Positions 32,554 through 41,403 of a stretch of DNA of 64,000 nt are shown one piece after another. This DNA comes from Petrocella atlantisensis (GTDB taxonomy: Bacteria > Bacillota > Clostridia > Lachnospirales > Vallitaleaceae), in NCBI RefSeq assembly GCF_900538275.1, contig NZ_LR130778.1, positions 2,724,001-2,788,000 on the forward strand, given 5' to 3'. The notes beneath the pieces are model-generated. The model saw only the letters and a program-made list of their open reading frames with translations. It did not search any database and was not told the DNA's origin. Both the position numbers and the translations under genes were made by a program. The number at the start of each line of letters is the position of its first letter. Positions within the stretch are counted from its first letter, which is position 1.

Positions 32554-32626
32554 GAATCAATATACAAAGAAAAAGCCCCCCGGAATGCTTGCATTCAAGG
32601 GAGGCTTTTTCTTTGTATATTGATTC
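32554..32626 (+). terminator. Terminator with 24-bp perfect stem after rpsI
   Basis: The arms 32554-32577 and 32603-32626 are perfectly complementary over 24 bp (core AAAGAAAAAGCC / GGCTTTTTCTTT). The loop carries its own hairpin GAATGC/GCATTC. An outer 15-bp pair (CAGTTACTTGCGAAT at 32543-32557 with its complement at 32684-32698) encloses the whole region. The stem is far longer than most terminators here and works in both directions. Confidence 0.8.
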
Positions 32627-32632
32627 ATTAGA

Positions 32633-32677
32633 ATGCAAGAAATGGCCGAGGCGTAACGAAGTGAAGTAGAGGCTCTT
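32633..32677 (+). repeat. 45-bp intergenic repeat, copy 1
   Basis: ATGCAAGAAATGGCCGAGGC... ending GAGGCTCTT. It is exactly repeated at 32709-32753. In this copy the ends can pair (CAAGAAA with TTTCTTG just downstream), giving a hairpin of about 50 nt. It looks like a short REP-like element; no coding potential. Confidence 0.7.
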
Positions 32678-32708
32678 TCTTGTATTCGCAAGTAACTGGG
32701 TAGAAACG

Positions 32709-32753
32709 ATGCAAGAAATGGCCGAGGCGTAACGAAGTGAAGTAGAGGCTCTT
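32709..32753 (+). repeat. 45-bp intergenic repeat, copy 2
   Basis: Exact copy of 32633-32677, 76 bp downstream. Its right side runs directly into the ISL3-like remnant, so the pairing partner seen beside copy 1 is missing. Confidence 0.7.
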
Positions 32754-33030
32754 ATGGGGGTCCCATGAAAACCCTTCCGCAGTGTGTATGATTACGGTCT
32801 CCGATTGGTGCATCCATGCACCAAAAGTCGACGGTCAGCATCCATGCTGACTTGCTCCACCATACATACTGCTCCAGGAACTTCATGGTCGATATTGGCT
32901 TGAGCTGGAGTTATTGGTTAGCTTAAACATATCATATAGAGTAAGGGATTATTAATGATACTGAAATTTAGCAGGCAATACGTACTGCTTTTAAGAATTA
33001 TATTAGTAAGACTAGCTGTAGATTTATAAT
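32754..33030 (-). mobile_element. Degenerate ISL3-like remnant
   Basis: The sequence from about 32757 matches the non-coding segment and transposase 3' end of the full ISL3 copies with many substitutions (GGTCCCATGAAAACCCTTCC; later CCAGGAACTTCATGGTCG and an eroded transposase tail). The CATAAGAAAGT and CATCATGTC stems are deleted, while the GGTGC and GTC-GCAT stems are kept. No open frame remains. It is older than the two nearly identical full copies. Confidence 0.7.
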
Positions 33031-33092
33031 CTTATTCATATTATAATGACTTATAGAAACGAAATAATTTGATTAAAGAAAAGAGGTAAATT

Positions 33093-34307
33093 ATGCGTAG
33101 AATATGGGGTGTAGTTGCAAGTTTACTCGTCATAATGACTTTATTATCAGGGTGTATGGATATAAGATTAGATTTTTTCTTAAAAAAAGATGGTTCAGGC
33201 GGGATTCATTCATTTGTTGCATCCAATCAAAGTGTAATGGGTGAGGGGGAAACAGTAGATATGGATTCAGATTTCGTTGAAGAAATGGGTATCAATGAGG
33301 ATTATGTGCAAATCGAACGCAAACCAATAGAATATTATAAAGATGAAATGCTCTTTGTGGGAGAAGAAAATAGGATAGAGTTTAATCATCCGCTCATAGC
33401 TTTTAGCGATATTTCTCAAGAAGAAGAACTTGAGTGGTCTTATCAAGGTGATGATGTCTATCGTTTTGAAATACCTTTAAGTGATCTAAGTAATGAGGTT
33501 GATGATCAGGAAATGGTACAAATGAGTGCAGTCTTTAAAGCTATGGGTGGCCAAATCATATACTCATTTGAGACAGATTATGTGGTCATCGCGCATAACG
33601 CAGACTATATTAAAGAAAAAGCCATCTATGTTTGGGATTTGACTGATGATGTATTTTCACAATCATCAGAAAGGGCATTTGGATTTATAGAAATACGTAT
33701 TGATTCAGAGCCCAGTGAAAATCTATTAAGACGTGAGCTTGAAGAAGACCATGATCTGGACCGAACCCACCGAGATTTTCACGGAGAGATACTTAAGGCA
33801 CTGGGTTATCTAAAAGGAACTGATGAAGGTCTAGAACTTGACCGTGAACTTACTAGAGCAGAAGGCGCTATCATGTATTCAAGGCTTTTAGACTTAGAAG
33901 AAGAGGTAATAACCTTCGCCAGTGAACAATCGGACTATGTTTCAGGCTTTATGGATGTTCCGAATTGGGCAGAAGACACCATCAATTATCTTCATTATAA
34001 GGGACTCATTAAGGGACTTTCAGATGATATTTATGGATCAAATGCAAAAATGACAGAAGCCCAATATACAACGCTTGTCTTAAGAGCGCTAGGCTATTTG
34101 GATGATGAGGGCGATTTTACTTGGGATGCTTCAATAGACAAGGCAATTGAGATTGGATTATACGAAGATGATTTAAGAGACTATGTATATATACATGACA
34201 GTCAAGATGATATAGAATTTACACGACGTAAAATGAGTTATATATCCTATAATGCTCTTTTCTTTGAAAATATTAAAACGAGTGAAATGTTGTATGAAAG
34301 TAATTAG
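33093..34307 (+). CDS. Putative lipoprotein with SLH-like C-terminal region
   Basis: 404 residues. A signal peptide ends in the lipobox LLSGC (Cys21), so the protein is probably anchored outside the membrane. The first part (MDIRLDFFLKKDGSGGIHSF) resembles LppM/DUF3153-like domains, with a low-certainty match. From about residue 230 come S-layer-homology-like repeats (GFMDVPNWAEDTINYLHYKG and GLIKGLSDDIYGSNAKMTEA). The protein is acidic. It stands alone between repeats; the ATG follows AAGAGG. The function is unknown. Confidence 0.8.
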   Translation: MRRIWGVVASLLVIMTLLSGCMDIRLDFFLKKDGSGGIHSFVASNQSVMGEGETVDMDSDFVEEMGINEDYVQIERKPIEYYKDEMLFVGEENRIEFNHPLIAFSDISQEEELEWSYQGDDVYRFEIPLSDLSNEVDDQEMVQMSAVFKAMGGQIIYSFETDYVVIAHNADYIKEKAIYVWDLTDDVFSQSSERAFGFIEIRIDSEPSENLLRRELEEDHDLDRTHRDFHGEILKALGYLKGTDEGLELDRELTRAEGAIMYSRLLDLEEEVITFASEQSDYVSGFMDVPNWAEDTINYLHYKGLIKGLSDDIYGSNAKMTEAQYTTLVLRALGYLDDEGDFTWDASIDKAIEIGLYEDDLRDYVYIHDSQDDIEFTRRKMSYISYNALFFENIKTSEMLYESN

Positions 34308-34365
34308 GGTCTCATGAAAACCCTTCCACAGTCTGTATGACTAACGGCTGTCCGTTGGTGTGTAT
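34308..34365 (+). mobile_element. Short ISL3-like remnant
   Basis: About 55 bp immediately after the lipoprotein stop matches the ISL3 non-coding segment (CATGAAAACCCTTCCACAG, then GTATGACTAACGG and CCGTTGGTG). It diverges after that and keeps no transposase sequence. Confidence 0.6.
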
Positions 34366-34412
34366 TAGATTGACCTTATGATGTCAAAATGATATCATTA
34401 AAATGAAATTAT

Positions 34413-34531
34413 GGTTAAAGGGTCAAAACTAAGTTTCACTAAATTCACCCAGCATATGTAGATTACGTTGATACATTCATAACTACATAAGGTAGGTGAA
34501 AGTTCAACTATATAGTTTTGACACCTTAACC
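34413..34531 (+). repeat. MITE-like imperfect inverted repeat
   Basis: The arms 34413-34433 (GGTTAAAGGGTCAAAACTA) and 34511-34531 (TAGTTTTGACACCTTAACC) are complementary with two mismatches or so. Nested inside are TTCACC and GGTGAA. The 119-bp unit has no gene and could be a small non-autonomous element or a long hairpin upstream of galU. No obvious flanking duplication was confirmed. Confidence 0.5.
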
Positions 34532-34604
34532 AAATTATTAATAGTATAAAACCAACTGGTCTATAACGTTATAACATATTACCAAGGTGAAGGGAAAGTG
34601 AATC

Positions 34605-35495
34605 ATGAAAATACGTAAGGTAATTATTCCGGCTGCCGGGCTTGGAACAAGGTTTCTACCGGCTACGAAAGCTCAACCGAAAGAAATGCTCCCTATAGTA
34701 GACAAACCAACCATACAATATATTATTGAAGAAGCTGTGGCAGCAGGCATTGAAGATATTATCATAATTACAGGTCGTAACAAACAATCGATTGAAGATC
34801 ATTTTGATAAAAACATTGAATTGGAATTAAGTTTACAAGAAAAGGGTGAACAAGAATTACTAAAAATTGTAGAAAAATCCACCAATCTTGCTAACATTCA
34901 TTTTGTTCGTCAGAAGGAACCGAAGGGACTGGGACATGCTGTTTTGGTCGCTAAGAATTTTATTGGCAATGAGCCGTTTGCTGTCATGCTTGGCGACGAC
35001 GTGGTTGTATCCAAAGAGCCTTGTATTAAGCAGTTGATGAATGTGTATGATATTTACAATAGAAGTATATTAGGTGTTCAAACCGTAGCCCCAAGTGAAG
35101 TTTCCAAATATGGTATTGCCGATGTTACGATGGTGGATGGTCAGATTGCAAAGGTTAAAGGCCTTATTGAAAAACCGAGCATAGATGTAGCACCAAGCAA
35201 TCTGGCTATAATGGGACGTTATATTATTACCCCAAGAATATTTCATTATCTTGAAACTCAAACACCGGGTGCTGGCGGAGAAATCCAGTTAACAGATGCT
35301 CTAATGAAGCTGTCTCAGGAAGAAGATATGTATACATTAGATTTCAAAGGGAAACGTTATGATGTGGGAAATAAGCTTGGTTTTATATCAGCAACCTTAG
35401 AATTTGCTTTGAGAAGAGATGATTTGAAGTTGGAGGTTTCTTCCTATTTAAAGAACCTTATGGAGGATTTGGATAAGAATCTTGAATACGAATAA
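34605..35495 (+). CDS. galU: UTP--glucose-1-phosphate uridylyltransferase
   Basis: 296 residues, the standard GalU length. It makes UDP-glucose for envelope glycans. The nucleotide-binding start [19 protein letters not shown] (about 10-28) and the segments [15 protein letters not shown] and [11 protein letters not shown] are typical. AAGGTGAAGGG lies upstream. It is followed at 20 bp by manC, forming a sugar-nucleotide pair. Confidence 0.96.
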   Translation: MKIRKVIIPAAGLGTRFLPATKAQPKEMLPIVDKPTIQYIIEEAVAAGIEDIIIITGRNKQSIEDHFDKNIELELSLQEKGEQELLKIVEKSTNLANIHFVRQKEPKGLGHAVLVAKNFIGNEPFAVMLGDDVVVSKEPCIKQLMNVYDIYNRSILGVQTVAPSEVSKYGIADVTMVDGQIAKVKGLIEKPSIDVAPSNLAIMGRYIITPRIFHYLETQTPGAGGEIQLTDALMKLSQEEDMYTLDFKGKRYDVGNKLGFISATLEFALRRDDLKLEVSSYLKNLMEDLDKNLEYE

Positions 35496-35515
35496 ATAAT
35501 GCTGGAGGTACTAGG

Positions 35516-36562
35516 ATGGCATGTGCATTGATTATGGCAGGAGGTTGTGGACAAAGGCTTTGGCCTTTATCCACAAAGACACATCCTAAACAATTATTAA
35601 GTTTATTCTCAGAAAAATCAATGATTTGGGAAACGGTGGATCGCATCAAGGAAGTTATTCCCTATGAACGTATTTTTATTGGGACCAATGCACTGCAAGC
35701 AGGGAGTATTATAGAGCAATTACCCATGTTGCCTCAGGATAACATTATCATTGAACCGATATTCAAGGATACAGCAGCAGCCATTGGTTATGGAAGCCTA
35801 TATATAAGCAATAGATATCCTCATACACAATTGGTTGTACTGCCATCAGATCACTTAATAAAAGATGGTGATACTTTTTGTGAGGTATTAAGAAAAGGGA
35901 TAGCAGAAGCTAAACTTAACAACACAATTGTAACACTAGGCATTCAACCCAATCGAGCAGAAACCAGCTTTGGTTATATTGAAGTAGGCTTGGAGGCAGA
36001 AGTCAATAAGGTCTGGAAAACTAAATGTTTTTGTGAAAAACCGGATCAGGTAACAGCCAACAACTACATGAAGTCTGGTAGACATCTTTGGAACAGTGGT
36101 ATGTATATCTTTAACCTAGATGATATTATGAAAGAAATTGCCCGATATATGCCAAATCATTTTGCAATACTTACAACCATCAAACAATATATTGACAAAG
36201 ATCTTACAGGCATAGCTTTAGCGGAGGCAACTCAGTATCTTTTTGAACATTTTGACCGTATATCCATTGACTACGGTATTATGGAGCAAGTAAAAAACTT
36301 AAGGGTCATACCTTGCGATATAGGGTGGAATGATGTGGGCAGCTTTAATGCTTTTGAAGAGGTATTTGACAAAAATGAAAACGGTTCGATTATATGTAAG
36401 GCATCAGTAAAAGAAATCAATGCCTATAACAATATTGTTTATTTAGAAGAGGATGAGGTTGCACTGATTGGAGTAGAAAACCTAGTAGTGGTCAAGTCAG
36501 AAGGTAAGTTACTCATCTGTCACAAGAATGCGATACAAGACATTAAGAAGATTTTTCAATAG
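35516..36562 (+). CDS. manC: Mannose-1-phosphate guanylyltransferase
   Basis: 348 residues, a monofunctional enzyme without the isomerase domain of longer forms. It converts mannose-1-phosphate and GTP to GDP-mannose. The signature MAGGCGQRLWPLSTKTHPKQ is near the start, LPSDHLI near residue 110, and CFCEKPD near residue 172. It is co-directional with galU, likely one operon, and ends in a terminator. Confidence 0.92.
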   Translation: MACALIMAGGCGQRLWPLSTKTHPKQLLSLFSEKSMIWETVDRIKEVIPYERIFIGTNALQAGSIIEQLPMLPQDNIIIEPIFKDTAAAIGYGSLYISNRYPHTQLVVLPSDHLIKDGDTFCEVLRKGIAEAKLNNTIVTLGIQPNRAETSFGYIEVGLEAEVNKVWKTKCFCEKPDQVTANNYMKSGRHLWNSGMYIFNLDDIMKEIARYMPNHFAILTTIKQYIDKDLTGIALAEATQYLFEHFDRISIDYGIMEQVKNLRVIPCDIGWNDVGSFNAFEEVFDKNENGSIICKASVKEINAYNNIVYLEEDEVALIGVENLVVVKSEGKLLICHKNAIQDIKKIFQ

Positions 36563-36578
36563 CTAAGTAGGCGTGAGG

Positions 36579-36606
36579 AAAAAGCAGATGATCATCTGCT
36601 TTTTTT
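36579..36606 (+). terminator. Terminator after manC
   Basis: A palindromic stem AGCAGAT-GATC-ATCTGCT flanked by A5 and T7 runs. The A-tract makes it effective on both strands. Confidence 0.9.
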
Positions 36607-36645
36607 GTTTTTCTTCTCAGGTTCTATTTTAGTACATAGGAAAAC

Positions 36646-36674
36646 TTGAGAAATACGAAATAAAAAGGTATACT
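36646..36674 (+). promoter_or_regulatory. Putative promoter of acnA
   Basis: TTGAGA (36646-36651), 17-bp spacer, TATACT (36669-36674), about 70 bp before the acnA ATG. There is no obvious operator. Confidence 0.6.
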
Positions 36675-36743
36675 ATAAGCAACGGAAATTATAGCTTTAA
36701 TTCAAGCTAATTAGAATTAATTAAAATAAATGGAGGAATATTT

Positions 36744-39449
36744 ATGTCAAAAGAGAAAATATTATCCTGTAAGAAGACACTTACAGTAGATGGTAAAGCA
36801 TATAACTACTATGATTTAAAAACATTTGAGTCTTTGGGATATGGGGATGTAGCACATCTGCCTTATTCCATGAAAGTATTACTAGAAGGTGCTATAAGAC
36901 AGTTTGACGAAAAAACCATTACACTTGATCATATCAAGCAAATCGCATCATGGACGTCAGATGATGAAAAAGTTAAAGAAATACCTTTTATTCCAGCCAG
37001 AATCATATTACAGGACTTTACCGGTGTGCCTGCTGTCGTTGACTTAGCGGCTATGCGTTCCACAGTAAGCCGAGCAGGTTTTGATCCAAAGAAAATCAAT
37101 CCGTTGATACCGGTTGACCTAGTTATTGATCACTCTTTGATGGTAGATGCCTATGGTACCAGTGAAGCACTTGAGATTAACAATAATAATGAATTTCTTC
37201 GTAATGATGAACGTTATAGATTTCTTAGATGGGCACAAACGGCATTTGACAATTTTAGAGCGGTACCGCCGGCGACAGGTATTATCCACCAAGTTAACCT
37301 GGAGTATTTGGCAACAGTGGCAGCAACAAAAGACATCGACAATGAGACATGGGTTTTCCCTGATTCTCTAGTAGGGACAGATTCTCATACTACAATGATT
37401 AATGGTCTTGGTGTTGTAGGTTGGGGTGTTGGTGGTATCGAAGCAGAAGCAGGTATGCTTGGACAGCCTTTGTACTTTGTTATTCCTGAAGTCATCGGGT
37501 TTAGATTAACAGGGAATTTACTAGAAGGAGCAAATGCTACAGACTTAGCACTTACCGTCACGCAACGTCTACGAGAAGAAAAAGTCGTGGGCAAATTTGT
37601 TGAATTTTTCGGTCCTGGGTTGGATTCCATGAGCTTGGCAGATCGGGCTACTGTAGCCAATATGTCCCCGGAATATGGGGCGACAATGGGCTTTTTCCCC
37701 GTTGACAAAGAGACCTTAGACTATTTAAGAGCGACAGGAAGAAGCGAATCAGAGATTAATCTGGTAGAAGTCTATTACAAAGCCCAAGGTTTATTTAGAG
37801 ATGAAAACAGTCTTGAACCACAATACACTAAAGTTGTGGAGTTGGACATGTCAACGGTCGTATCCAGTTTGGCAGGACCTAAAAGACCTCAGGACCGCGT
37901 TGAATTAACACGTATGAAAGAGGCATTTAATGAAGTCATTAGAAAACCCTTTGCAGAAGGTGGTTTTAACCTAACTGAAGAAGAAATTACTACAGCAGTA
38001 GACGTTGAAGTAGATGGACAAAAAGATACCATTAAAACAGGATCTGTTGTTATTGCAGCGATTACGAGTTGTACCAATACATCAAACCCAAGCGTTATGT
38101 TGGGTGCAGGACTTGTGGCGAAAAAAGCTGTTGAACTGGGACTTAAGAAACCTGTATTTGTTAAAAGCAGTCTAACGCCAGGATCCCTTGTTGTAACAGA
38201 ATATCTAAAAGAAGCCGGCTTGTTGCCTTATCTTGAAACACTTGGATTTAATGTAGCAGGTTATGGTTGTGCGACATGTATCGGTAACAGTGGACCTCTT
38301 AAAAAGCCGATTAGTGACGCCATCACTGATAATGATATAACTGTAGCATCTGTTCTAAGTGGTAACCGTAATTTTGAGGGCCGTATTCATGCACAAGTAA
38401 AAACCAATTACCTAGCATCCCCGATGTTGGTCGTAGCTTATGCCCTTGCAGGTAATGTGAATATTGATATGATGAATGAACCAATAGGGTTTGGACATGA
38501 AGAGCAACCTGTATATTTGAAGGATATTTGGCCTACTTCTCTTGAAATCAAAGAGGCTGTGGCAATGGCCGTTAAGCCGGAGATGTTTAGACAAAAATAT
38601 GCAGATGTTTTCTCAGGCAATATAAGGTTCAACAATATTCCGGTACCGGAAGGTGACCTTTATGAATGGGACAAAAACTCAACTTATATTCAGGAACCAC
38701 CATTTTTTATGAATCTGAAAAAAGAAATTTTTGACATAGAAGATATTAAAAGTGCAAAAGTATTAGCTCTACTGGGTGATTCGGTCACAACAGATCATAT
38801 ATCACCGGCAGGTAATATCGGAAAAAATAGCCCGGCGGGTGAGTATTTAAAAACCTGTGGTGTAGATCCGATTGATTTTAATAGTTTCGGTTCCAGACGT
38901 GGTAATCATGAGGTAATGATGCGTGGCACCTTTGGAAACATTCGAATACGTAATCAAATAGCCCCAGGAACGGAGGGTAGCTATACAACCTATTTCCCAA
39001 CGGGTGAAGTGATGTCTATCTTTGATGCATCCATGAAGTATCAAGAAGAAGGTAGGAACCTGATCGTTATTGCAGGTAAAGAGTACGGTACAGGAAGTTC
39101 AAGAGATTGGGCAGCAAAAGGTACAGCCTTATTAGGTATACAAGCGGTTATAGCAGAAAGTTATGAGCGTATTCATCGATCGAATTTGGTTGGTATGGGC
39201 ATACTTCCCTTACAATTTATTGAGGGTCAAAATGCCCGTACCCTTAACTTGAAAGGTACGGAAGTCTTTGATATCAAAGGTCTTAACAATGATATTCAAC
39301 CGGGAGCCTTAGTAGATGTTATTGCTACATCAGAAGACGGACAAATGATAACCTTTAAAGCTAAGGTGAGAATGGACTCTATTGTAGATCAGGAATACTA
39401 TCGTAATGGTGGTATACTTCATACGGTCTTAAGGAGAATGATTCACTAA
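36744..39449 (+). CDS. acnA: Aconitate hydratase, AcnA/IRP type
   Basis: 901 residues, full length. It isomerises citrate to isocitrate through a [4Fe-4S] cluster. The cluster cysteines lie in SCTNTSNP (about 443) and CATCIGN (about 509 and 512). The swivel domain is C-terminal, with [19 protein letters not shown] and [14 protein letters not shown] cytosolic monomer, probably for glutamate synthesis in a partial TCA pathway. It has its own promoter; its terminator (41159-41204) is separated from it by ISL3 copy 2. Confidence 0.97.
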   Translation: MSKEKILSCKKTLTVDGKAYNYYDLKTFESLGYGDVAHLPYSMKVLLEGAIRQFDEKTITLDHIKQIASWTSDDEKVKEIPFIPARIILQDFTGVPAVVDLAAMRSTVSRAGFDPKKINPLIPVDLVIDHSLMVDAYGTSEALEINNNNEFLRNDERYRFLRWAQTAFDNFRAVPPATGIIHQVNLEYLATVAATKDIDNETWVFPDSLVGTDSHTTMINGLGVVGWGVGGIEAEAGMLGQPLYFVIPEVIGFRLTGNLLEGANATDLALTVTQRLREEKVVGKFVEFFGPGLDSMSLADRATVANMSPEYGATMGFFPVDKETLDYLRATGRSESEINLVEVYYKAQGLFRDENSLEPQYTKVVELDMSTVVSSLAGPKRPQDRVELTRMKEAFNEVIRKPFAEGGFNLTEEEITTAVDVEVDGQKDTIKTGSVVIAAITSCTNTSNPSVMLGAGLVAKKAVELGLKKPVFVKSSLTPGSLVVTEYLKEAGLLPYLETLGFNVAGYGCATCIGNSGPLKKPISDAITDNDITVASVLSGNRNFEGRIHAQVKTNYLASPMLVVAYALAGNVNIDMMNEPIGFGHEEQPVYLKDIWPTSLEIKEAVAMAVKPEMFRQKYADVFSGNIRFNNIPVPEGDLYEWDKNSTYIQEPPFFMNLKKEIFDIEDIKSAKVLALLGDSVTTDHISPAGNIGKNSPAGEYLKTCGVDPIDFNSFGSRRGNHEVMMRGTFGNIRIRNQIAPGTEGSYTTYFPTGEVMSIFDASMKYQEEGRNLIVIAGKEYGTGSSRDWAAKGTALLGIQAVIAESYERIHRSNLVGMGILPLQFIEGQNARTLNLKGTEVFDIKGLNNDIQPGALVDVIATSEDGQMITFKAKVRMDSIVDQEYYRNGGILHTVLRRMIH

Positions 39450-39467
39450 AATAGTTACAAAAATAGA

Positions 39468-41158
39468 GGCTCTTTGTCAAATCTTGGGGTAATCCCTATA
39501 TTGATGAGTCAACCAAGTCTCTAAGTGAAAAAAAGCTTAGGGACTTTTTAGATGAAGTTAGATGTTCTTTTACAACCCTAATACAAGCTGGGGATAGAAT
39601 GAAAGGGGTTTTAATGGTGGGTCCCATGAAAACCCTTCCACAGTGTGTATGACTACGGCCTCCGGTTGGTGCGTCCTGCACCAAAAGTCGGCGGTCTGCA
39701 TCCATGCAGACTTGCAAATTTCATAAGAAAGTTTTCACTTAGCATCATGTCTTGAAGACTGACATGATGCATGAAGTTACTTTCTTATGAGCCTAGTCAC
39801 ACACACTGCTTCCAGGAACTTCATGGTCGGTGCTAACTAACATGGTATTATTGGTACCTTTAACTCATCATGTGGAGTATACGATTTTTAAACCTATTGA
39901 AATTACGCATACCATATGCATTTCTTTTAAGAACCTTAATCTTATTGTTAACGCCTTCTGTATAGCCATTCGTATAAGGACAAGTAAAGGAGTTAAGAAT
40001 ATACTTTTGCCAGTTTATGATGGTATTCATACACGTTATAAACTCGGGTTCATTCTGTGTTGCTACAAAAACGTACCATTCTTTAAGGCGTTTTAATGCT
40101 GTATCCTTATCTGGAGCATCTACAAAGTCATAGAACTTTTCCTTAAGAAGATAAGCTGTCCTAAGCCTTGAGGATGTATCAAGCATGACGCTTACTTGGT
40201 CGACTTGCTCATCTGTTAAAAATCGACGTCTTTTAATAGTAGGTGTCGGCTTCTTTTGAAGTATTTCCTTCTCGTCTTGTAAAATTTTTCTGCTCTTGTT
40301 TTCTAACCCGATCAAAGGCCCATGTTATCTGTCTAATCCAATGATACTTGTCTATGACGATTGTTGCATTCTTAAAATAGGTTTCAGCAATATCGCGATA
40401 AGGCTGCCACATATCCATAACAAAATAAGCTACTTTATCACGGTTCTTAAAGCGTCTGAAGTAGTCAGAAAGGATATGATGTTCGCGACCAGGCAAAATA
40501 TCTAAGACCTTTTTATTAACCGGATCAGTAAGAATACCTTGATATTTGCGTCCCGCATTACCCTTAAATTCATCAATAGACAGCACTCTGGGTAAAGAGG
40601 TATTGGTATAGTCGATAAATTTAAAGAGTCTAAAAATAGTGGTTATAGAAAGATTACAATGTTTAGCAATATCGGTCATGGAATGTGTAGAACGCATTCT
40701 ATCAATGACATACTGGACTAAACGCGTAGACATTCTAAAATAGCGAGGAAGAAAAGTATTCTTCTCATAAAACCGCTTATTACAATGATTACAAGTATAA
40801 CGACGCTTACGATAATGAAACAAAGTATTGAGGCCAAAAGCAGGAGCATCTTTAAACACTTGAAACCTGTAATCATGTACTTTATCGGTCTTTTGATGAC
40901 AATGGGGGCAATGATGAGTTCTTCTGGGTAATTCACAATAGATGTGTAATGCATCAGGGTCATTTTCGATTTTAGTTACGATTATGTCTTTTAATCCTAA
41001 CAGTTTTTCGATATAATGGTTATTGAGCATAAGCTTTACCTCCTTGTTGTTTGGTTGTGGTGACTTTATTTTACAAGGGATTTAGTTTATGCTCAACTTT
41101 TTTTGTAAAAAAATAAATGTTGAGGTGAATATCTCACCCCAACATTTATTATAGAACC
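39468..41158 (-). mobile_element. ISL3-family insertion sequence, copy 2
   Basis: The 1691-bp element has the same terminal repeats and orientation as copy 1. An 8-bp duplication AAAATAGA lies at 39460-39467 and 41159-41166. The right duplication is also the first part of the acnA terminator stem. Differences from copy 1 that I found are only homopolymer lengths. Confidence 0.95.
39860..41030 (-). pseudogene. ISL3-family transposase, one frame shift
   Basis: Two overlapping frames cover the gene: 40233-41030 (265 residues, zinc ribbon plus D153 and D206) and 39860-40315 (151 residues, with the catalytic Glu in YTEGVNNKIK). The second frame is +1 relative to the first. The switch must lie near the A5T4 run around 40283-40291, after RVRKQEQK. 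Copy 1 has the same shift. It is either a shared mutation, a systematic read error, or translational frameshifting. Confidence 0.85.
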
Positions 41159-41204
41159 AAAATAGAAAGCGGTGTGTTTCTTACACTTGCTTTCTATTTT
41201 TTTT
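41159..41204 (+). terminator. acnA terminator, displaced by ISL3 copy 2
   Basis: The stem AAAATAGAAAGC (41159-41170) with GCTTTCTATTTT (41189-41200) plus an inner GTGT/ACAC pairing is followed by T8. The left arm begins with the ISL3 8-bp duplication. Confidence 0.88.
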
Positions 41205-41403
41205 GTCCGCAAGGGGCACAATCAATAAGTAATTAGTCCTAGAGAGCATCTTTTTTTTCTTTGTGAAGCCTCATTATATAAGGGTTCATCATTTGTTAAC
41301 AGTTATGTCATAACATAGACATATAATGTCCTGTGCTTAGTTATTTGGTTATATGATAAACTTATATATGTAGAAATATTATAAGGAAAAAGGAGGATTA
41401 ACA
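41205..41403 (+). promoter_or_regulatory. Upstream region of the nucleotidase gene
   Basis: No gene. A TATAAT (41322-41327) is seen with a perfect palindrome GTTATG-T-CATAAC (41302-41314) overlapping its spacer, in operator-like position. No -35 hexamer has good spacing. AAAGGAGG lies at 41390-41397 before the TTG start. Confidence 0.35.

Noticed and set aside
32633-32753. CRISPR array
   Set aside because: Only two 45-bp repeats with a spacing of 31 bp and no third unit, no cas genes; the unit has a hairpin and fits a REP-like repeat better.
41296-41315. Pho box before the nucleotidase gene
   Set aside because: TTAACA and ATAACA are present but the spacing does not fit the repeated Pho pattern; only the palindrome was kept as a weak operator candidate.
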